Positions 6,544-15,350 of a DNA stretch of 24,290 bases are shown here, piece by piece. The first letter of the stretch is position 1; every line of letters starts with the position of its first letter. The DNA is from a virus. The DNA lies in IMG/VR virus record IMGVR_UViG_3300020020_000156, positions 1-24,290 of that record. One strand, written 5' to 3'. The notes under the pieces were generated by a model, which saw only the letters and a list, made by a program, of their open reading frames with translations, was not told the origin of the DNA and made no database searches. The translations under genes were made by a program, and so were the position numbers.

Positions 6544-7717
6544 AGTCACCCCGCCCCCGATGCCGACGGAGCCCATCTCCGTCGAAGAAGCCCTCGAGCA
6601 AGCCAGGCTCGACGTTGCCGACCAGATCGAGGCCGAGGACGCCGACGAGGCGACGGCCGCCGCGGAGGTCAAGAAGGCCAACGCCGAGCGTGGGCCGGAC
6701 GGTAAGTTCAAGGCGGCCGAGGCCAAGGCGGAAGCCGCCAAGGAGCCCAAGGCGAAGCCAGAGAAGCCGGAGGAACCCGCAAAGGCCAAGCCGAAAGCGG
6801 AGGCCGAGGAGCCCGCCGAAGACCGCAGCGCCGGGGGGCTCGCCCGTGCGCGCAAGATGTTCGCCAAGGGCGACATTCAGGACGCGGTCAAGCTCGCCTT
6901 CGGAGTCGACGCCGAGGACCTGAAGCTGACTTCCAAGCAGTGGGACGCGGTCAAGGAGAAGATCGCAACCGGCAAGGAAGCGGCCCGAGAGACAGAGGCG
7001 CGTGGGCAGCAGATGCTGAACCAGGCGCAGCAGATCATTCAGCAGTTCGTCCCGCTGGCGCAGGCGAAGGTTGCCTACGAGCAGGGCGATTACGAGACGT
7101 TCGTCAGGCTCGCCACGGGCGACGACTTCACCACCTTTCAGCGCAAGCTCATCGCGCAGGTAGCGCAGACGAAAGACCCAGCCGCCGACGCGCGCATTGC
7201 GCGGCTCGAGCAGGAGCTTGCGCGGCGCGACCAGGAAAACGTGCGCCTCCAACAGATGACGGCGCAGCAGCGGCAGACGCAGGCGGTCGAGCAGCACATC
7301 GCCTCCATTGCATCCGAGCTGAAGGACTGCGGCGATGCCCGATTCGAGGCAGCCGCGGGCAAGAAGATATTCCTCGACAAGGTGCTCGAGATTCAGCGCG
7401 AGCACTGGGACAAGTACACCAAGCAGACGCTCCCACCCGCAGAGGCGGCCGAGCTCGCATGGGAAGAACTCTACGGCGACCTTCTCGAGGTTCGCACCGA
7501 GCGCGGCGGTGCCCGCGCTACACCCGAGCATCGCGGGCAAAACGGTGCTTCACCCGGGCGCGGCGGGCCAAACGGCGCACGAGTGCAGGCGAAAGCCGGC
7601 ACGAACCTCCGACATTCACAGGCCGCAGAGGCAGCGCCGGAAGACGACCTAGAAGGGGACGAGCTGTTGCAACACTTCATACGCAAGGCCCAGTCCCAGC
7701 AGAGGGCTACCGGATAG
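6533..7717 (+). CDS. capsid scaffolding protein
   Basis: The 394-aa product is highly charged and helical, directly before the coat gene, as expected for a scaffold that templates procapsid assembly and then leaves. The first 105 residues are an Ala/Glu/Lys/Pro-rich low-complexity region containing GPDGKF, a motif often seen in phage scaffold-type proteins. A coiled coil is likely around residues 219-262 (ARIARLEQELARRDQENVRL). The C-terminus ends in an acidic patch then a short basic helix (DELLQHFIRKAQSQQRATG), like the coat-binding end of the P22 scaffold. No protease domain is seen. The ATG at 6533 follows GGAGAA at 6523-6528. Confidence 0.75.
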   Translation: MAAEVTPPPMPTEPISVEEALEQARLDVADQIEAEDADEATAAAEVKKANAERGPDGKFKAAEAKAEAAKEPKAKPEKPEEPAKAKPKAEAEEPAEDRSAGGLARARKMFAKGDIQDAVKLAFGVDAEDLKLTSKQWDAVKEKIATGKEAARETEARGQQMLNQAQQIIQQFVPLAQAKVAYEQGDYETFVRLATGDDFTTFQRKLIAQVAQTKDPAADARIARLEQELARRDQENVRLQQMTAQQRQTQAVEQHIASIASELKDCGDARFEAAAGKKIFLDKVLEIQREHWDKYTKQTLPPAEAAELAWEELYGDLLEVRTERGGARATPEHRGQNGASPGRGGPNGARVQAKAGTNLRHSQAAEAAPEDDLEGDELLQHFIRKAQSQQRATG

Positions 7718-7748
7718 CATTGCCAATACCGGCCATGGGTGAATCGCC

Positions 7749-9014
7749 ATGGCTTCCACACTCACGACGTTCGATCCGTTTCTCAAGCGATATTACAACC
7801 CCGGACAAGTTGCCGCTCTCGTCAACAAGGATCGCCCCTTCCTCGCCAAGGTCAAAAAGACCATGGGGAGCGGCATTCTTTGGGTAACGCCCGTCATCTT
7901 CGCCAACCCGCAAGGCCTCTCGGCTGACCTGGTCAACGCGCAGCTCGCGTCCAACCAGGCCGGCGCAGGCGGCAACCTTCAGGGCAAGCAGTGGCAGTCG
8001 ACTTGGGGCGACTACACAGGCGCCGTCTCGATTGGAGACAAGGTCATCGCCGCGTCCCGCGACAACGTGGGGGCGTTCTTCGAAAACCAGAAGGCGGAGA
8101 TTGACCGGCTCTACGAGCAGTTTGCCGACATCATGGGCCTCTATGCCATCGGCAACAGCGGCCACTCGGTCACGCCGAGCGGCTTCACCATCTCGTCGGG
8201 CGTCTGTACGCTCGTCGTGCCGGACGACATCGTCAACATCCAAGTGGGGATGATCCTCCAGGCCTCCGCGGCCGATGGATCTGCCACCTCGGACACGTTG
8301 ATCGACCCGTCGCTCGGGTACGTCATTGCCGTCAACGAGAATACCGGTGTTTTCACGGTCTCGGCGACGTCGGGCGGAGCGGCGGGCACGCCGACCAACT
8401 GGACCGGCACCATGTTCGCCTTCCGCAATGGCGACTTCGGCGGCTCGGGCGCGACGCGCATCATGCTCGGCCTCTCGGCCTGGGTTCCGGCGGCTGATCC
8501 GTCGGCGACCTCGTACGAGGGTGTCGTGCGAACGGCTGGGATCACTGCTCTGTCGGGCGTTCGCCTGACGGCTGCGGAGATTGCCGGCGTTGGCATTGAG
8601 CAGCGCATCAAGAAACTCGTCACCCGCATGGTGGGACGCGCCAAGGGCCCCGGGCCCAGCGACGTGTTCCTCAATCCGGAGAAGTGGCAGGCGCTCGCCG
8701 ACTCGCTCGAGTCACGCGGGACTCGGCCGCTCGACGGGAAGATCGGAACCTTCAATTACCAGAAGGTCCAGCTCGCGGCGGGCGGCAAGATGGTCGACAT
8801 CTGGGCAGATCGCTTCTGTCCTCTTGGGCGCGCCTTCGCCGTCAACTTCGACTACATCGAGATGAAGACGCTGTCGGGCTTTCCCGCTGTCGTCAATGGT
8901 GACGGTCTAACGATGCTCCGTAAGACGACATCGAACGACTACGAACACCGGCTCGTCTCTTACCCGGCATTCCAGGTGAAAGCGCCTGGGTACCAGGGAA
9001 CGACGGCGGTGTAA
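7749..9014 (+). CDS. major capsid (coat) protein
   Basis: The 421-aa product begins MASTLTTFDPFLKRYYNPGQ. Its size, position after the scaffold and composition fit an HK97-fold coat protein. The helix-rich middle (FFENQKAEIDRLYEQFADIMGLYA, given here as two parts ending LYEQFADIMG) matches the spine helix region. Residues about 140-235 form a beta-rich insertion (SGVCTLVVPDDIVNIQVGMI; TGVFTVSATSGG) like an inserted domain of P22-type coats. The block SDVFLNPEKWQALADSLESR (about 301-320) and the C-terminal strands complete the P-domain. No N-terminal delta domain or protease site is evident. A weak SD (GGGTGA) precedes ATG 7749, after a 31-base gap with no recognisable site. The GroES-like protein may assist its folding. 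Confidence 0.85.
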   Translation: MASTLTTFDPFLKRYYNPGQVAALVNKDRPFLAKVKKTMGSGILWVTPVIFANPQGLSADLVNAQLASNQAGAGGNLQGKQWQSTWGDYTGAVSIGDKVIAASRDNVGAFFENQKAEIDRLYEQFADIMGLYAIGNSGHSVTPSGFTISSGVCTLVVPDDIVNIQVGMILQASAADGSATSDTLIDPSLGYVIAVNENTGVFTVSATSGGAAGTPTNWTGTMFAFRNGDFGGSGATRIMLGLSAWVPAADPSATSYEGVVRTAGITALSGVRLTAAEIAGVGIEQRIKKLVTRMVGRAKGPGPSDVFLNPEKWQALADSLESRGTRPLDGKIGTFNYQKVQLAAGGKMVDIWADRFCPLGRAFAVNFDYIEMKTLSGFPAVVNGDGLTMLRKTTSNDYEHRLVSYPAFQVKAPGYQGTTAV

Positions 9015-9016
9015 TC

Positions 9017-9418
9017 ATGACCGAATACGCTGCTGACGCTTCGGCGTCCAATCTCGACACAACCAAGGCCTGGCTCCGGCACTTCCGTTTCACGGCGGTG
9101 CTCGGGGCCGCAGGCGTGGTCGTTGCCGCGACCACGGGCCAAGACGGCGGCTCCGACGCCGCGCTCACCATGGCGAAAGACGCTGGGACGACGGGGGAAT
9201 ACGACATCACCTTCCCGAAGTCCCCCGGCTACGTCTCCATCCTCGCAACCGTCTGCTCGCCGCTCGGCACCATCGGGCAGATGTACGTGAGGGTTATCAA
9301 CAACGCCGCTGGCACCGCGTCTCTCATCTTCTCCACGCCGGCCGGAGTCGCGGCCTATGGGGCATCGGGGGACATCATCATCCTCGACTTCTTCATTGAA
9401 TGCAGGCCGAAGACATGA
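9017..9418 (+). CDS. putative capsid decoration / small structural protein
   Basis: The 133-aa product follows the coat gene after two bases. It is beta-rich with alternating hydrophobic strands: VLGAAGVVVAATTG, TGEYDITFPKSPGYVSILAT, GQMYVRVINNAAGTASLIFS and SGDIIILDFFIECRP. Small beta-sandwich proteins of this size beside the coat gene often decorate the capsid or serve as modules of fibres. The pattern of a T-G-E-Y-D-I-T-F strand and a late G-D-I-I-L-D strand recurs in phage structural proteins. No catalytic motif is seen. The stop overlaps the next start (ATGA). Decoration is inferred from fold character and position. Confidence 0.55.
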   Translation: MTEYAADASASNLDTTKAWLRHFRFTAVLGAAGVVVAATTGQDGGSDAALTMAKDAGTTGEYDITFPKSPGYVSILATVCSPLGTIGQMYVRVINNAAGTASLIFSTPAGVAAYGASGDIIILDFFIECRPKT

Positions 9419-9639
9419 CCCCGCCGTACGACGACGAGGAAGACGACGAGGGCGGCGCAGATCTCGCCCTCGTCTTCGGCCCCGCCAAAAAGAAGAAGGG
9501 CAAGGAGAAGGCCAAGAAGGACGCCGACGGCGACGACATGCCGGCGGAGTTCGACTCTGCCTATTCCGAATGGAAGGACGACCCCGGCCCCGAAACCATG
9601 TGGCGCATGATCAAGGCTTGCGTGGGCGGGGGCTACTGA
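9415..9639 (+). CDS. acidic hypothetical protein, 74 aa
   Basis: The start is taken as ATG 9415, which overlaps the previous stop (ATGA). The frame is open to an ATG at 9400 without an SD. Residues 6-15 are almost all Asp/Glu, a Lys-rich block follows (AKKKKGKEKAKKDADGDD), and the C-terminal part is a folded helical piece (SAYSEWKDDPGPETMWRMIK). The charge blocks suggest an unstructured middle. No family is recognised. The place between coat and adaptor genes suggests a head-completion or assembly role, by context only. Confidence 0.6.
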   Translation: MTPPYDDEEDDEGGADLALVFGPAKKKKGKEKAKKDADGDDMPAEFDSAYSEWKDDPGPETMWRMIKACVGGGY

Positions 9640-9640
9640 C

Positions 9641-10411
9641 GTGTCCTCTGCCGTCACATTGGGCGCGCTCCGGGCTCGTGTTCGCAAAGAAGCGGATGCG
9701 GGTCCGGACACGACCACGGGGCGGCACACCAACGCTGAGATCAACAGCATGATCAACCGCTCTTGGCAGGACCTCCGCTCGTTCGTCTGCGCGAGCGCCG
9801 GAGGCCTTGCCGAGGCGTATCTGAAGGCGACGACGCCCGCGGCGATGACCGTCGGCGTTCTGTCGGGCTACTCGTTCGGCACCGTCCCGCTCCCCGCCGA
9901 TTGTGTCGAGGTGCACGGCATCGATGTCGTCATTCAGGGCAATGAGCGGGTGTCGCTCGAGCCGGTCAGCTGGAAGGACCGCAACCTCTACCACGACGTA
10001 TGGGGCAACGGCACCGGCATCCCCATCGGCTTCAGCATCTACAACATCGGCGTCGAAGCAACGACGACGGTGACGGCGGGGGTGATTGCCATCCTGCCAG
10101 CGCCCGACCGCGCCTACGTCTACTCGATCTGGTACGTCCCCAAGTGGACCGACCTGACCGACGATAGCCACGTCTTTGACGGCGTCGCCGGCTGGGAAAA
10201 CTGGGTTGTCTGGGACTGCGTCGTCAAGCTCGCGGCGGCCGACAACGACATGCAGAACGTGGCGCAGATCGCCATGACCGAGCGCGCCGCAGCGCAGGAC
10301 AGGATTGCGCAGGCCGCGGCGAAGCTTCAGCGCGTGGCCCCGGTGCGGCGCATCGACATGGCCGGGCGCGACCGAGGGCATCGGATGTGGGGAATGCGGA
10401 GGTTCCCGTGA
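9641..10411 (+). CDS. head-tail adaptor (connector) protein
   Basis: The 256-aa product starts at GTG 9641, with GGGCGGGGG about 8 bases upstream. It has an N-terminal helical part with a polar face (ALRARVRKEADAGPDTTTG; AEINSMINRSWQDLRSFVCA) and a beta middle (MTVGVLSGYSFGTVPLPADC). It then shows APDRAYVYSIWYVPKWTDLT and DGVAGWENWVVWDCVVKLAA, followed by a long Ala/Gln helix and an Arg-rich C-terminus. The motifs P-D-R-A-Y-x-Y-x-x-W-Y-x-P and D-G-x-x-G-W-E are typical of podovirus adaptor proteins that bind the portal and carry the nozzle, such as SU10-type adaptors. The position between coat and nozzle supports this. Its stop overlaps the next start (GTGA). Confidence 0.75.
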   Translation: MSSAVTLGALRARVRKEADAGPDTTTGRHTNAEINSMINRSWQDLRSFVCASAGGLAEAYLKATTPAAMTVGVLSGYSFGTVPLPADCVEVHGIDVVIQGNERVSLEPVSWKDRNLYHDVWGNGTGIPIGFSIYNIGVEATTTVTAGVIAILPAPDRAYVYSIWYVPKWTDLTDDSHVFDGVAGWENWVVWDCVVKLAAADNDMQNVAQIAMTERAAAQDRIAQAAAKLQRVAPVRRIDMAGRDRGHRMWGMRRFP

Positions 10412-10809
10412 TTACCCTCCAGCGCCTGCGCTCCTACAGCGAAGAGCCGAAAGACCTGCTTCGCCAGCTGAAGCAGCTCGAGGACAACACCGCCACGGTG
10501 GTGAAGAGGCTGGATGGATCGTTTCTGCCCGTCTTCACGGTGACGCGGCGAGAGAGGCACTGCCGCGCGAGCGTGGGCGAGTTCCTTGTGGCCAACACCG
10601 TCCAGGCCGACATCACGGTCACCTTCCCGGCGGCAACGTCGGAGAACGCCGGACGGTGCATTGCTGTCATGTTCACCGATGCCGCGTTCACGTGCACGAT
10701 TGCGGTCGTCGAGGGGACCGTTGCGGGCTCCGTCTCCTACCTGCTCGGCACGGTGGGGCGGCTCTACCTCTTCTGCTCGGACGGCTCGAACTGGGGAGGG
10801 ACGGCATAG
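10408..10809 (+). CDS. small tail-associated structural protein (unknown)
   Basis: The GTG at 10408 overlaps the adaptor stop (GTGA) and follows GGAGGT at 10398-10403, so it is preferred over the GTG at 10387. The 133-aa product has an N-terminal helical coiled segment (ITLQRLRSYSEEPKDLLRQL and KQLEDNTATVVKRL). A beta domain follows, with strands such as TVQADITVTFPAATSENAGR, CIAVMFTDAAFTC and GRLYLFCSDGSNW. A helix-stalk-then-beta plan suits a short fibre or tail plug. No family is recognised. It sits between adaptor and nozzle, and ends in TAG overlapping the nozzle start. Confidence 0.6.
   Translation: MITLQRLRSYSEEPKDLLRQLKQLEDNTATVVKRLDGSFLPVFTVTRRERHCRASVGEFLVANTVQADITVTFPAATSENAGRCIAVMFTDAAFTCTIAVVEGTVAGSVSYLLGTVGRLYLFCSDGSNWGGTA
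10793..10800 (+). promoter_or_regulatory. Shine-Dalgarno of the nozzle gene
   Basis: GGGGAGGG at 10793-10800 lies 8 bases before the GTG at 10809. It decides this start against the same frame being open from 10305, which only overlaps two other genes. Confidence 0.65.
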
Positions 10810-13800
10810 TGGCCGAGATTCATATAGCCCTCGTCGGCGGCATCGACCAGACGACGGACACGAAGCTTCTGCCCGACGGGCGGCTATCGGCGCTATCGGA
10901 TGTGAGGTTTCGCAAGCACGGCAAGATTGGGCCGCGCAACGGGTACTCAACCGGGGCAGGGGGCGTCGCTGCGGTTGCGTCGGCGGAGTACGCCAACGGG
11001 CACACCCTTCTCCTGACCGACCGGACCAGCATCAGCGGGCACCCCATCATTGACGTCATTGCGGACGGCGTCGGCGGCCGAACCGATTACGGCGTCGACG
11101 GCAGCAGCACCGGCACGACTGGGTACAACTCCTCGCTGACATCTCTCGGTGGCGTCACGCGCAGGCCGCTCGCTGTGACCTCCACGACGGGGTGCATGTC
11201 CTGCGACATCGTCAACACGGGCGTGTACCTGCTCGCTGTCAGCAGCGACGGCGACATCTTCGGCGGCACGGCCGACCCTTTGCCACGCGGCATCGTGAGC
11301 GTCTTCGACGCCGGGACGCTCAAGCAGCAGACGGCGCAGATGCTCGGCGAGACCTTCGCCGGGGTAGAGACGTCGAACCTGCACGCGCAGCTTGTCGGCG
11401 CTTTCGTTCTCATCTTCTACGCCAAGGGGACGACCGCGATCCGCATGGAGCGCTGGACGGCGGGCTCGCTCGGCACCGTCCCGACGGTCAGCACCGCGGC
11501 GGCCACGGTGGCGACCGCCACGTCGGCAACGGCTGCGCGCTACGCGCACGTGGCGCCATACGATTCGACCAAGTGCCTGCTCTGTTTCCAGAGCGGCGCG
11601 ACCACGATGGAGTGGGGCTTCGTCTCCTCGTCGGGCGTCTACACGCAGATGGCCACGTGGGCGGTCACCAATACCGTGCGGCCGTGCATCTGCCGCGTCG
11701 GCAACGCTGGGACAGACGTCGCGGTTGTTTGGAACGACGGCGCGACGTTCGACGTCGGCACCGGATACTTTGGACGATGGTCCGCCGCTGGCGCCGTGGT
11801 GACGGCAGCCACGGCGCTCTCCGGTTTCGCCAGCGTCGCGTTCCCGTTCGCGTCTGGCTACCCTATCGTCGCGCCTGCGGCGATTACGGGCGACATCGTT
11901 CTAGCGGCAATCTGCAAGGTGACTGCGCCGACGGGGACACACACTCTGTTTCAGAACGCGGCAGCCACGATCCAGGACGTGTGCCCGTTCATGGTGCCGG
12001 CGTCTCTGCCTTTCACGCTGGGCAATGGGTTTTACGTCTGGATGGTCGACGCGACCAAGTCATTCTCCGGCGGCTCGCCGCTTGCCCTCGGCACGTACCG
12101 CTTGCTCGACGTCTTTCGAACGACCATCACTGGCGCCGGCTCGATTCCGCTCGGCCCCGGCGGCAAGCCGCAGGTGGGCGGCGCGGCCAACTTGAAGGCG
12201 CTCCCGGCGAAGTACATGACCGACGTGAGCGCGCGCAACGACAACCGCAACAGCGTGGCCTCGACGCCGTCGCAATCGCCTATGCCGGGCTGCGTCGCAA
12301 CGGCGTGCCTCCTGCCGGTGCTCGGCGCGGATAGCGTATTCGGCCCACAGCTGACCTACGTGGAGCAAGGTACGCTCGCGGAGCGCCTTCAGCCGGCGAC
12401 GCTACAGGGCCAGACGATGTTCTCCGGTCCGCGCGTCTGCGTCTACGACGGGGCGAGGTTTTACGCGTCGGGGCTATTCAACGGCCCAGCAGAGCTATAC
12501 CTCACGGACCTTGGCGTTGTCGCAAGCGGGCTTGGCGCCGGCACGTACCAGTACTGCGCTGTTTGGGAACGCGTCGACTCACTCGGCCAGCGGACGCTGT
12601 CTGCCCCGTCCAACCCCGTCAGCATTACGGTGATTGCTAATACGAAAGTCCAGATCCAGGTAAGCACCCCGCCCCCGTGCGGCAACAACGGCCGTGCAGG
12701 ACTCAACAACGGCTTCGATTACTACCGGCGGTTTTATCGGACGTTGGCCGGCGGGTCTGTTTTCTACGCATTGCCGGTGCTGGCAGCCACCGCAACGCTC
12801 GTCGACGTTCTGCCAGCGGCGACCTACAACCAGTCGGTTCAGCCCGCCTCCGACGTCTCGGCCGACGCCACCATCTCTGATAACGAGGTGCTCTATACGC
12901 AAGGCGCACAGGGCGGCCTTTCCGGCATCCTTCAGAACGACGAGCCGCCATCGGCCAAGTTCGTAGCGGCCGGCTCGGACCGCTTCATCCTCGGCGGGCT
13001 GGACGAACCGAGCGCCGTGCAGCTTTCGAAGCTCGTCTTCCCGGGCGAGGCGGTGCGGTGGTCGGCGAGCGCAGCCTTCAAGCAGTACATCGACGCCGAC
13101 GTGACCGGCGTCGCCGCGCAGGACGGGCAATGGCTCGTCTTCTCGCGCGTGGCCATCTTTGCCTTCGGCGGCGAGGGGCCCGACGACTCGGGACAGGGCA
13201 CGTTCACCGAGCCCGTCAAGCTTCCCTCCGCGGTGGGTTGTCTATCGGGGCGCTCCATCTGCGCGACGCCTATCGGGCTCTTCTTCCAGGGCGAGGCCGG
13301 CATCTACCTCCTTCCACGCGGGGGCGGGACGCCGCAATGGATCGGACAGCGCATCCAAGACGAGCTCGCGTCCTTCCCCGTCGTCACCACGACCTATTTC
13401 GACCAGACGGCGGGCGTCGCCTACATGGCGTGCTGCAACGCGGCAGGCTCGGCTGGCATCTTGCTCGGCTACGACATCAACCAGAACGAGTGGTTTAAAG
13501 ACAACGTCCAGACGACGGTCATTGTCACCATCGCCAAGTTCAACGGGCAACTGCTCTTGAACGGGAACATTACGCAGATCTCCGCCGCCTGGAAAGACAA
13601 CTACACCGGGGCGCAGGACATCGTCGTTGCTCCCGTCATCGCTACCGCCGACATCCGCCCCTTCGGGGTGCTCGGCGCGGGTCGCACGCGCAAGGCGGTT
13701 CTTCTTGGCGAGTTCCGCTCGGCGTCGAACGTGACGATGCTGGTCGAGGTATCAACCGACAGCGGCACGACGTACACGACCATCGGGACCTTCACCATGG

Positions 13801-13988
13801 CCGGCACGGCGGGCACGGCTTTCCGCCGCGAGTGCCTGCTACCTCGCCCACGCGAAACCGCCTTCCGTTTCCGCGTCACCCTCACGCCTTCCGCGTCGAC
13901 GGTCGAGGCCCCTGTCATCAACGCCATCACGCTCGAGGTCTTCAAGAGCGAAGGCACCCCACGGCTCGCAGCATCGGAGAGAGCGTAG
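10809..13988 (+). CDS. large tail nozzle / stabilisation-type protein
   Basis: The 1059-aa product is beta-rich throughout and begins IALVGGIDQTTDTKLLPDGR then LSALSDVRFRKHGKIGPRNG. The G-G-(I/L)-x-x-x-x-D-x-x-x-L-P-D-G-x-L opening followed by D-V-R is typical of podovirus tail hub and nozzle proteins, which form a beta-propeller ring below the adaptor (compare P22 gp10, about 470 aa, and T7 gp12, about 790 aa). A repeated GxxVYLLxxSSDG-like strand pattern and GEAGIYLLPRGGGTPQWIGQ (about residue 830) fit propeller blades. An Ig-like/FN3 part follows around residue 600 (AVWERVDSLGQRTLSAPSNP). It is longer than usual, so it probably carries extra domains. GTG 10809 overlaps the upstream TAG. 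Confidence 0.68.
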   Translation: MAEIHIALVGGIDQTTDTKLLPDGRLSALSDVRFRKHGKIGPRNGYSTGAGGVAAVASAEYANGHTLLLTDRTSISGHPIIDVIADGVGGRTDYGVDGSSTGTTGYNSSLTSLGGVTRRPLAVTSTTGCMSCDIVNTGVYLLAVSSDGDIFGGTADPLPRGIVSVFDAGTLKQQTAQMLGETFAGVETSNLHAQLVGAFVLIFYAKGTTAIRMERWTAGSLGTVPTVSTAAATVATATSATAARYAHVAPYDSTKCLLCFQSGATTMEWGFVSSSGVYTQMATWAVTNTVRPCICRVGNAGTDVAVVWNDGATFDVGTGYFGRWSAAGAVVTAATALSGFASVAFPFASGYPIVAPAAITGDIVLAAICKVTAPTGTHTLFQNAAATIQDVCPFMVPASLPFTLGNGFYVWMVDATKSFSGGSPLALGTYRLLDVFRTTITGAGSIPLGPGGKPQVGGAANLKALPAKYMTDVSARNDNRNSVASTPSQSPMPGCVATACLLPVLGADSVFGPQLTYVEQGTLAERLQPATLQGQTMFSGPRVCVYDGARFYASGLFNGPAELYLTDLGVVASGLGAGTYQYCAVWERVDSLGQRTLSAPSNPVSITVIANTKVQIQVSTPPPCGNNGRAGLNNGFDYYRRFYRTLAGGSVFYALPVLAATATLVDVLPAATYNQSVQPASDVSADATISDNEVLYTQGAQGGLSGILQNDEPPSAKFVAAGSDRFILGGLDEPSAVQLSKLVFPGEAVRWSASAAFKQYIDADVTGVAAQDGQWLVFSRVAIFAFGGEGPDDSGQGTFTEPVKLPSAVGCLSGRSICATPIGLFFQGEAGIYLLPRGGGTPQWIGQRIQDELASFPVVTTTYFDQTAGVAYMACCNAAGSAGILLGYDINQNEWFKDNVQTTVIVTIAKFNGQLLLNGNITQISAAWKDNYTGAQDIVVAPVIATADIRPFGVLGAGRTRKAVLLGEFRSASNVTMLVEVSTDSGTTYTTIGTFTMAGTAGTAFRRECLLPRPRETAFRFRVTLTPSASTVEAPVINAITLEVFKSEGTPRLAASERA

Positions 13989-14907
13989 ATGGCGATCACG
14001 ACTTACACCGCGAGCCCCGCAGTCATGGCGCCGACGACGCTCGGCGCCTCCCCCTACAGGACGCAGGAGGAAGAGGACGCGGCCTGGAATGCGGCGCATC
14101 CGACCAGCGGGGGCGCCATCGCGGCCAACACGAGCGGCGCGACGGCCCCGTTCTTCCCCGACCCCTACCAGACGCAATCGCTCATCATCGATCCGCCGCA
14201 CCCGGAGGACCCGCCGCCGTACCAGGGGCCGCCCGCGCCGGAAGATCCGCCGCCGCTCCCGCCGTCGACGCCAATTCCTAGGCCGACAGGCCCCGTGTAC
14301 CCGAACGTCCCTGTGCCGCAGCCGCCGTGGCAGCCGCCCCCCGCCCCGCCGATCGGGCCGGGTGGGATCCCCATCATCCCAACAGGCACCGGCACTGCCG
14401 GCAACCCGGCTTACCCAGTGGGGCCGCCTGGCGCGTCGCCGACGGGCGACACCAACTACGGCGTGACCGGGCTTTCCCAAGTCCGCAGCCAAACCCCTGG
14501 CTTCGGAAACGTCCCCGTTGCCGACTACACGACGACGGCGCCGGTCTATTACGGAAACAACCAATCGGCAGCTACCAGCGCTGCGCAGCAGGCCTACGGA
14601 ATGGCCGAGCTCTCTGCGCAGCAGCAGCAGCAGATGGCCCTCAACAACTACGGGCTATCGGGTGGCTATTACGGCGCAGCGCAGCAGCAGTACGGCGCGC
14701 AGCAAGCGAGCATGGCCAATCAGGCCACCGCGCTCGGCGGGCTTCAGGGCATGTACCAGATGCTCGACGCCAACGCGGCGGCGGGGCAGGGCAACGCGAA
14801 CGTCGCTTCGGATATCTACGGCTACAACGCCATTCAACAGCTTCAGCAGGCGGCCCAGTCACGGCAAGGCGTTCTCAATCAGGTTCAGAATCTCGGCACC
14901 GTCGGAA
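13989..14907 (+). CDS. Gln-rich repeat protein, N-terminal part before the frame break
   Basis: The ATG at 13989 directly follows the nozzle stop, with GGAGAG just upstream. Frame 0 is proline-rich at residues 65-145 (PPHPEDPPPYQGPPAPEDPP and later PPPLPP), so likely extended. It then becomes Gln/Ala/Tyr/Gly-rich (AELSAQQQQQMALNNYGLSG) up to QVQNLGTVG, where a repeat motif begins. After about position 14907 this frame turns into Arg/Pro-rich sequence unlike the rest of the protein, while the matching continuation is in frame +1. This entry is therefore the upstream half of one gene that continues to 17418. The same frame stays open to 17102 only because GC-rich repeats lack stops. Start and composition are seen; one-gene status is inferred. 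Confidence 0.7.
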
Positions 14908-15350
14908 GCGCTCGCGGCGCAGATGGCGGGCAATCAGTACTCCGTCTATCGCGACCAGGGCTATACCGGCGCGGGACTCGATCGCCAGGGCATGGCCGCG
15001 CAGCTTCAGAGCCTTGGAGCTGTCGGGCAGCAGGCGAACGCCTACACGACGAGCATGGCCGGCCACGCCGACATGGTCGGCGACCGGTACGGGCAGAGCG
15101 CGCAGACCGCTATGGGCCAGATGCCGGCCGACCGGCAGACGCAGCTCACGCAGCTTCAGAACCTCGGCCAGGTCGGCCAGGGGGCGATGGGCTACACGTC
15201 GGGCCAGGCGACGCAGGCCAACAACCTCGCCAACTTCTACGGCCAGGCCGGCGCGCAGGCGCTCGGCAACCTGCCGGCGGACCGACTCGTCCAGCTTCAG
15301 CAGTTGCAGAACCTCGGAACCGCTGGGCAAGGTGCGGTCGGCTTCGGCGA
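14880..15350 (+). repeat. 50-codon repeat of the Q-x-Q-N-L-G-x-x-G unit
   Basis: The unit QxQ(N/S)LGxxG recurs at 14880, 15001, 15151 and 15301. The last three are spaced exactly 150 bases (50 codons). The flanking block (M/L)PADR also recurs at 15121 and 15271, again 150 bases apart. The first to second copy distance is 121 bases, that is 40 codons plus one base, which is where the reading frame changes. Confidence 0.8.

Noticed and set aside
7718-7748. Possible terminator or regulatory hairpin before the coat gene (two CCATGG sites and two ATACCGG-like strings).
   Set aside because: The repeats are direct or very short, form no stable GC hairpin and have no T-run.
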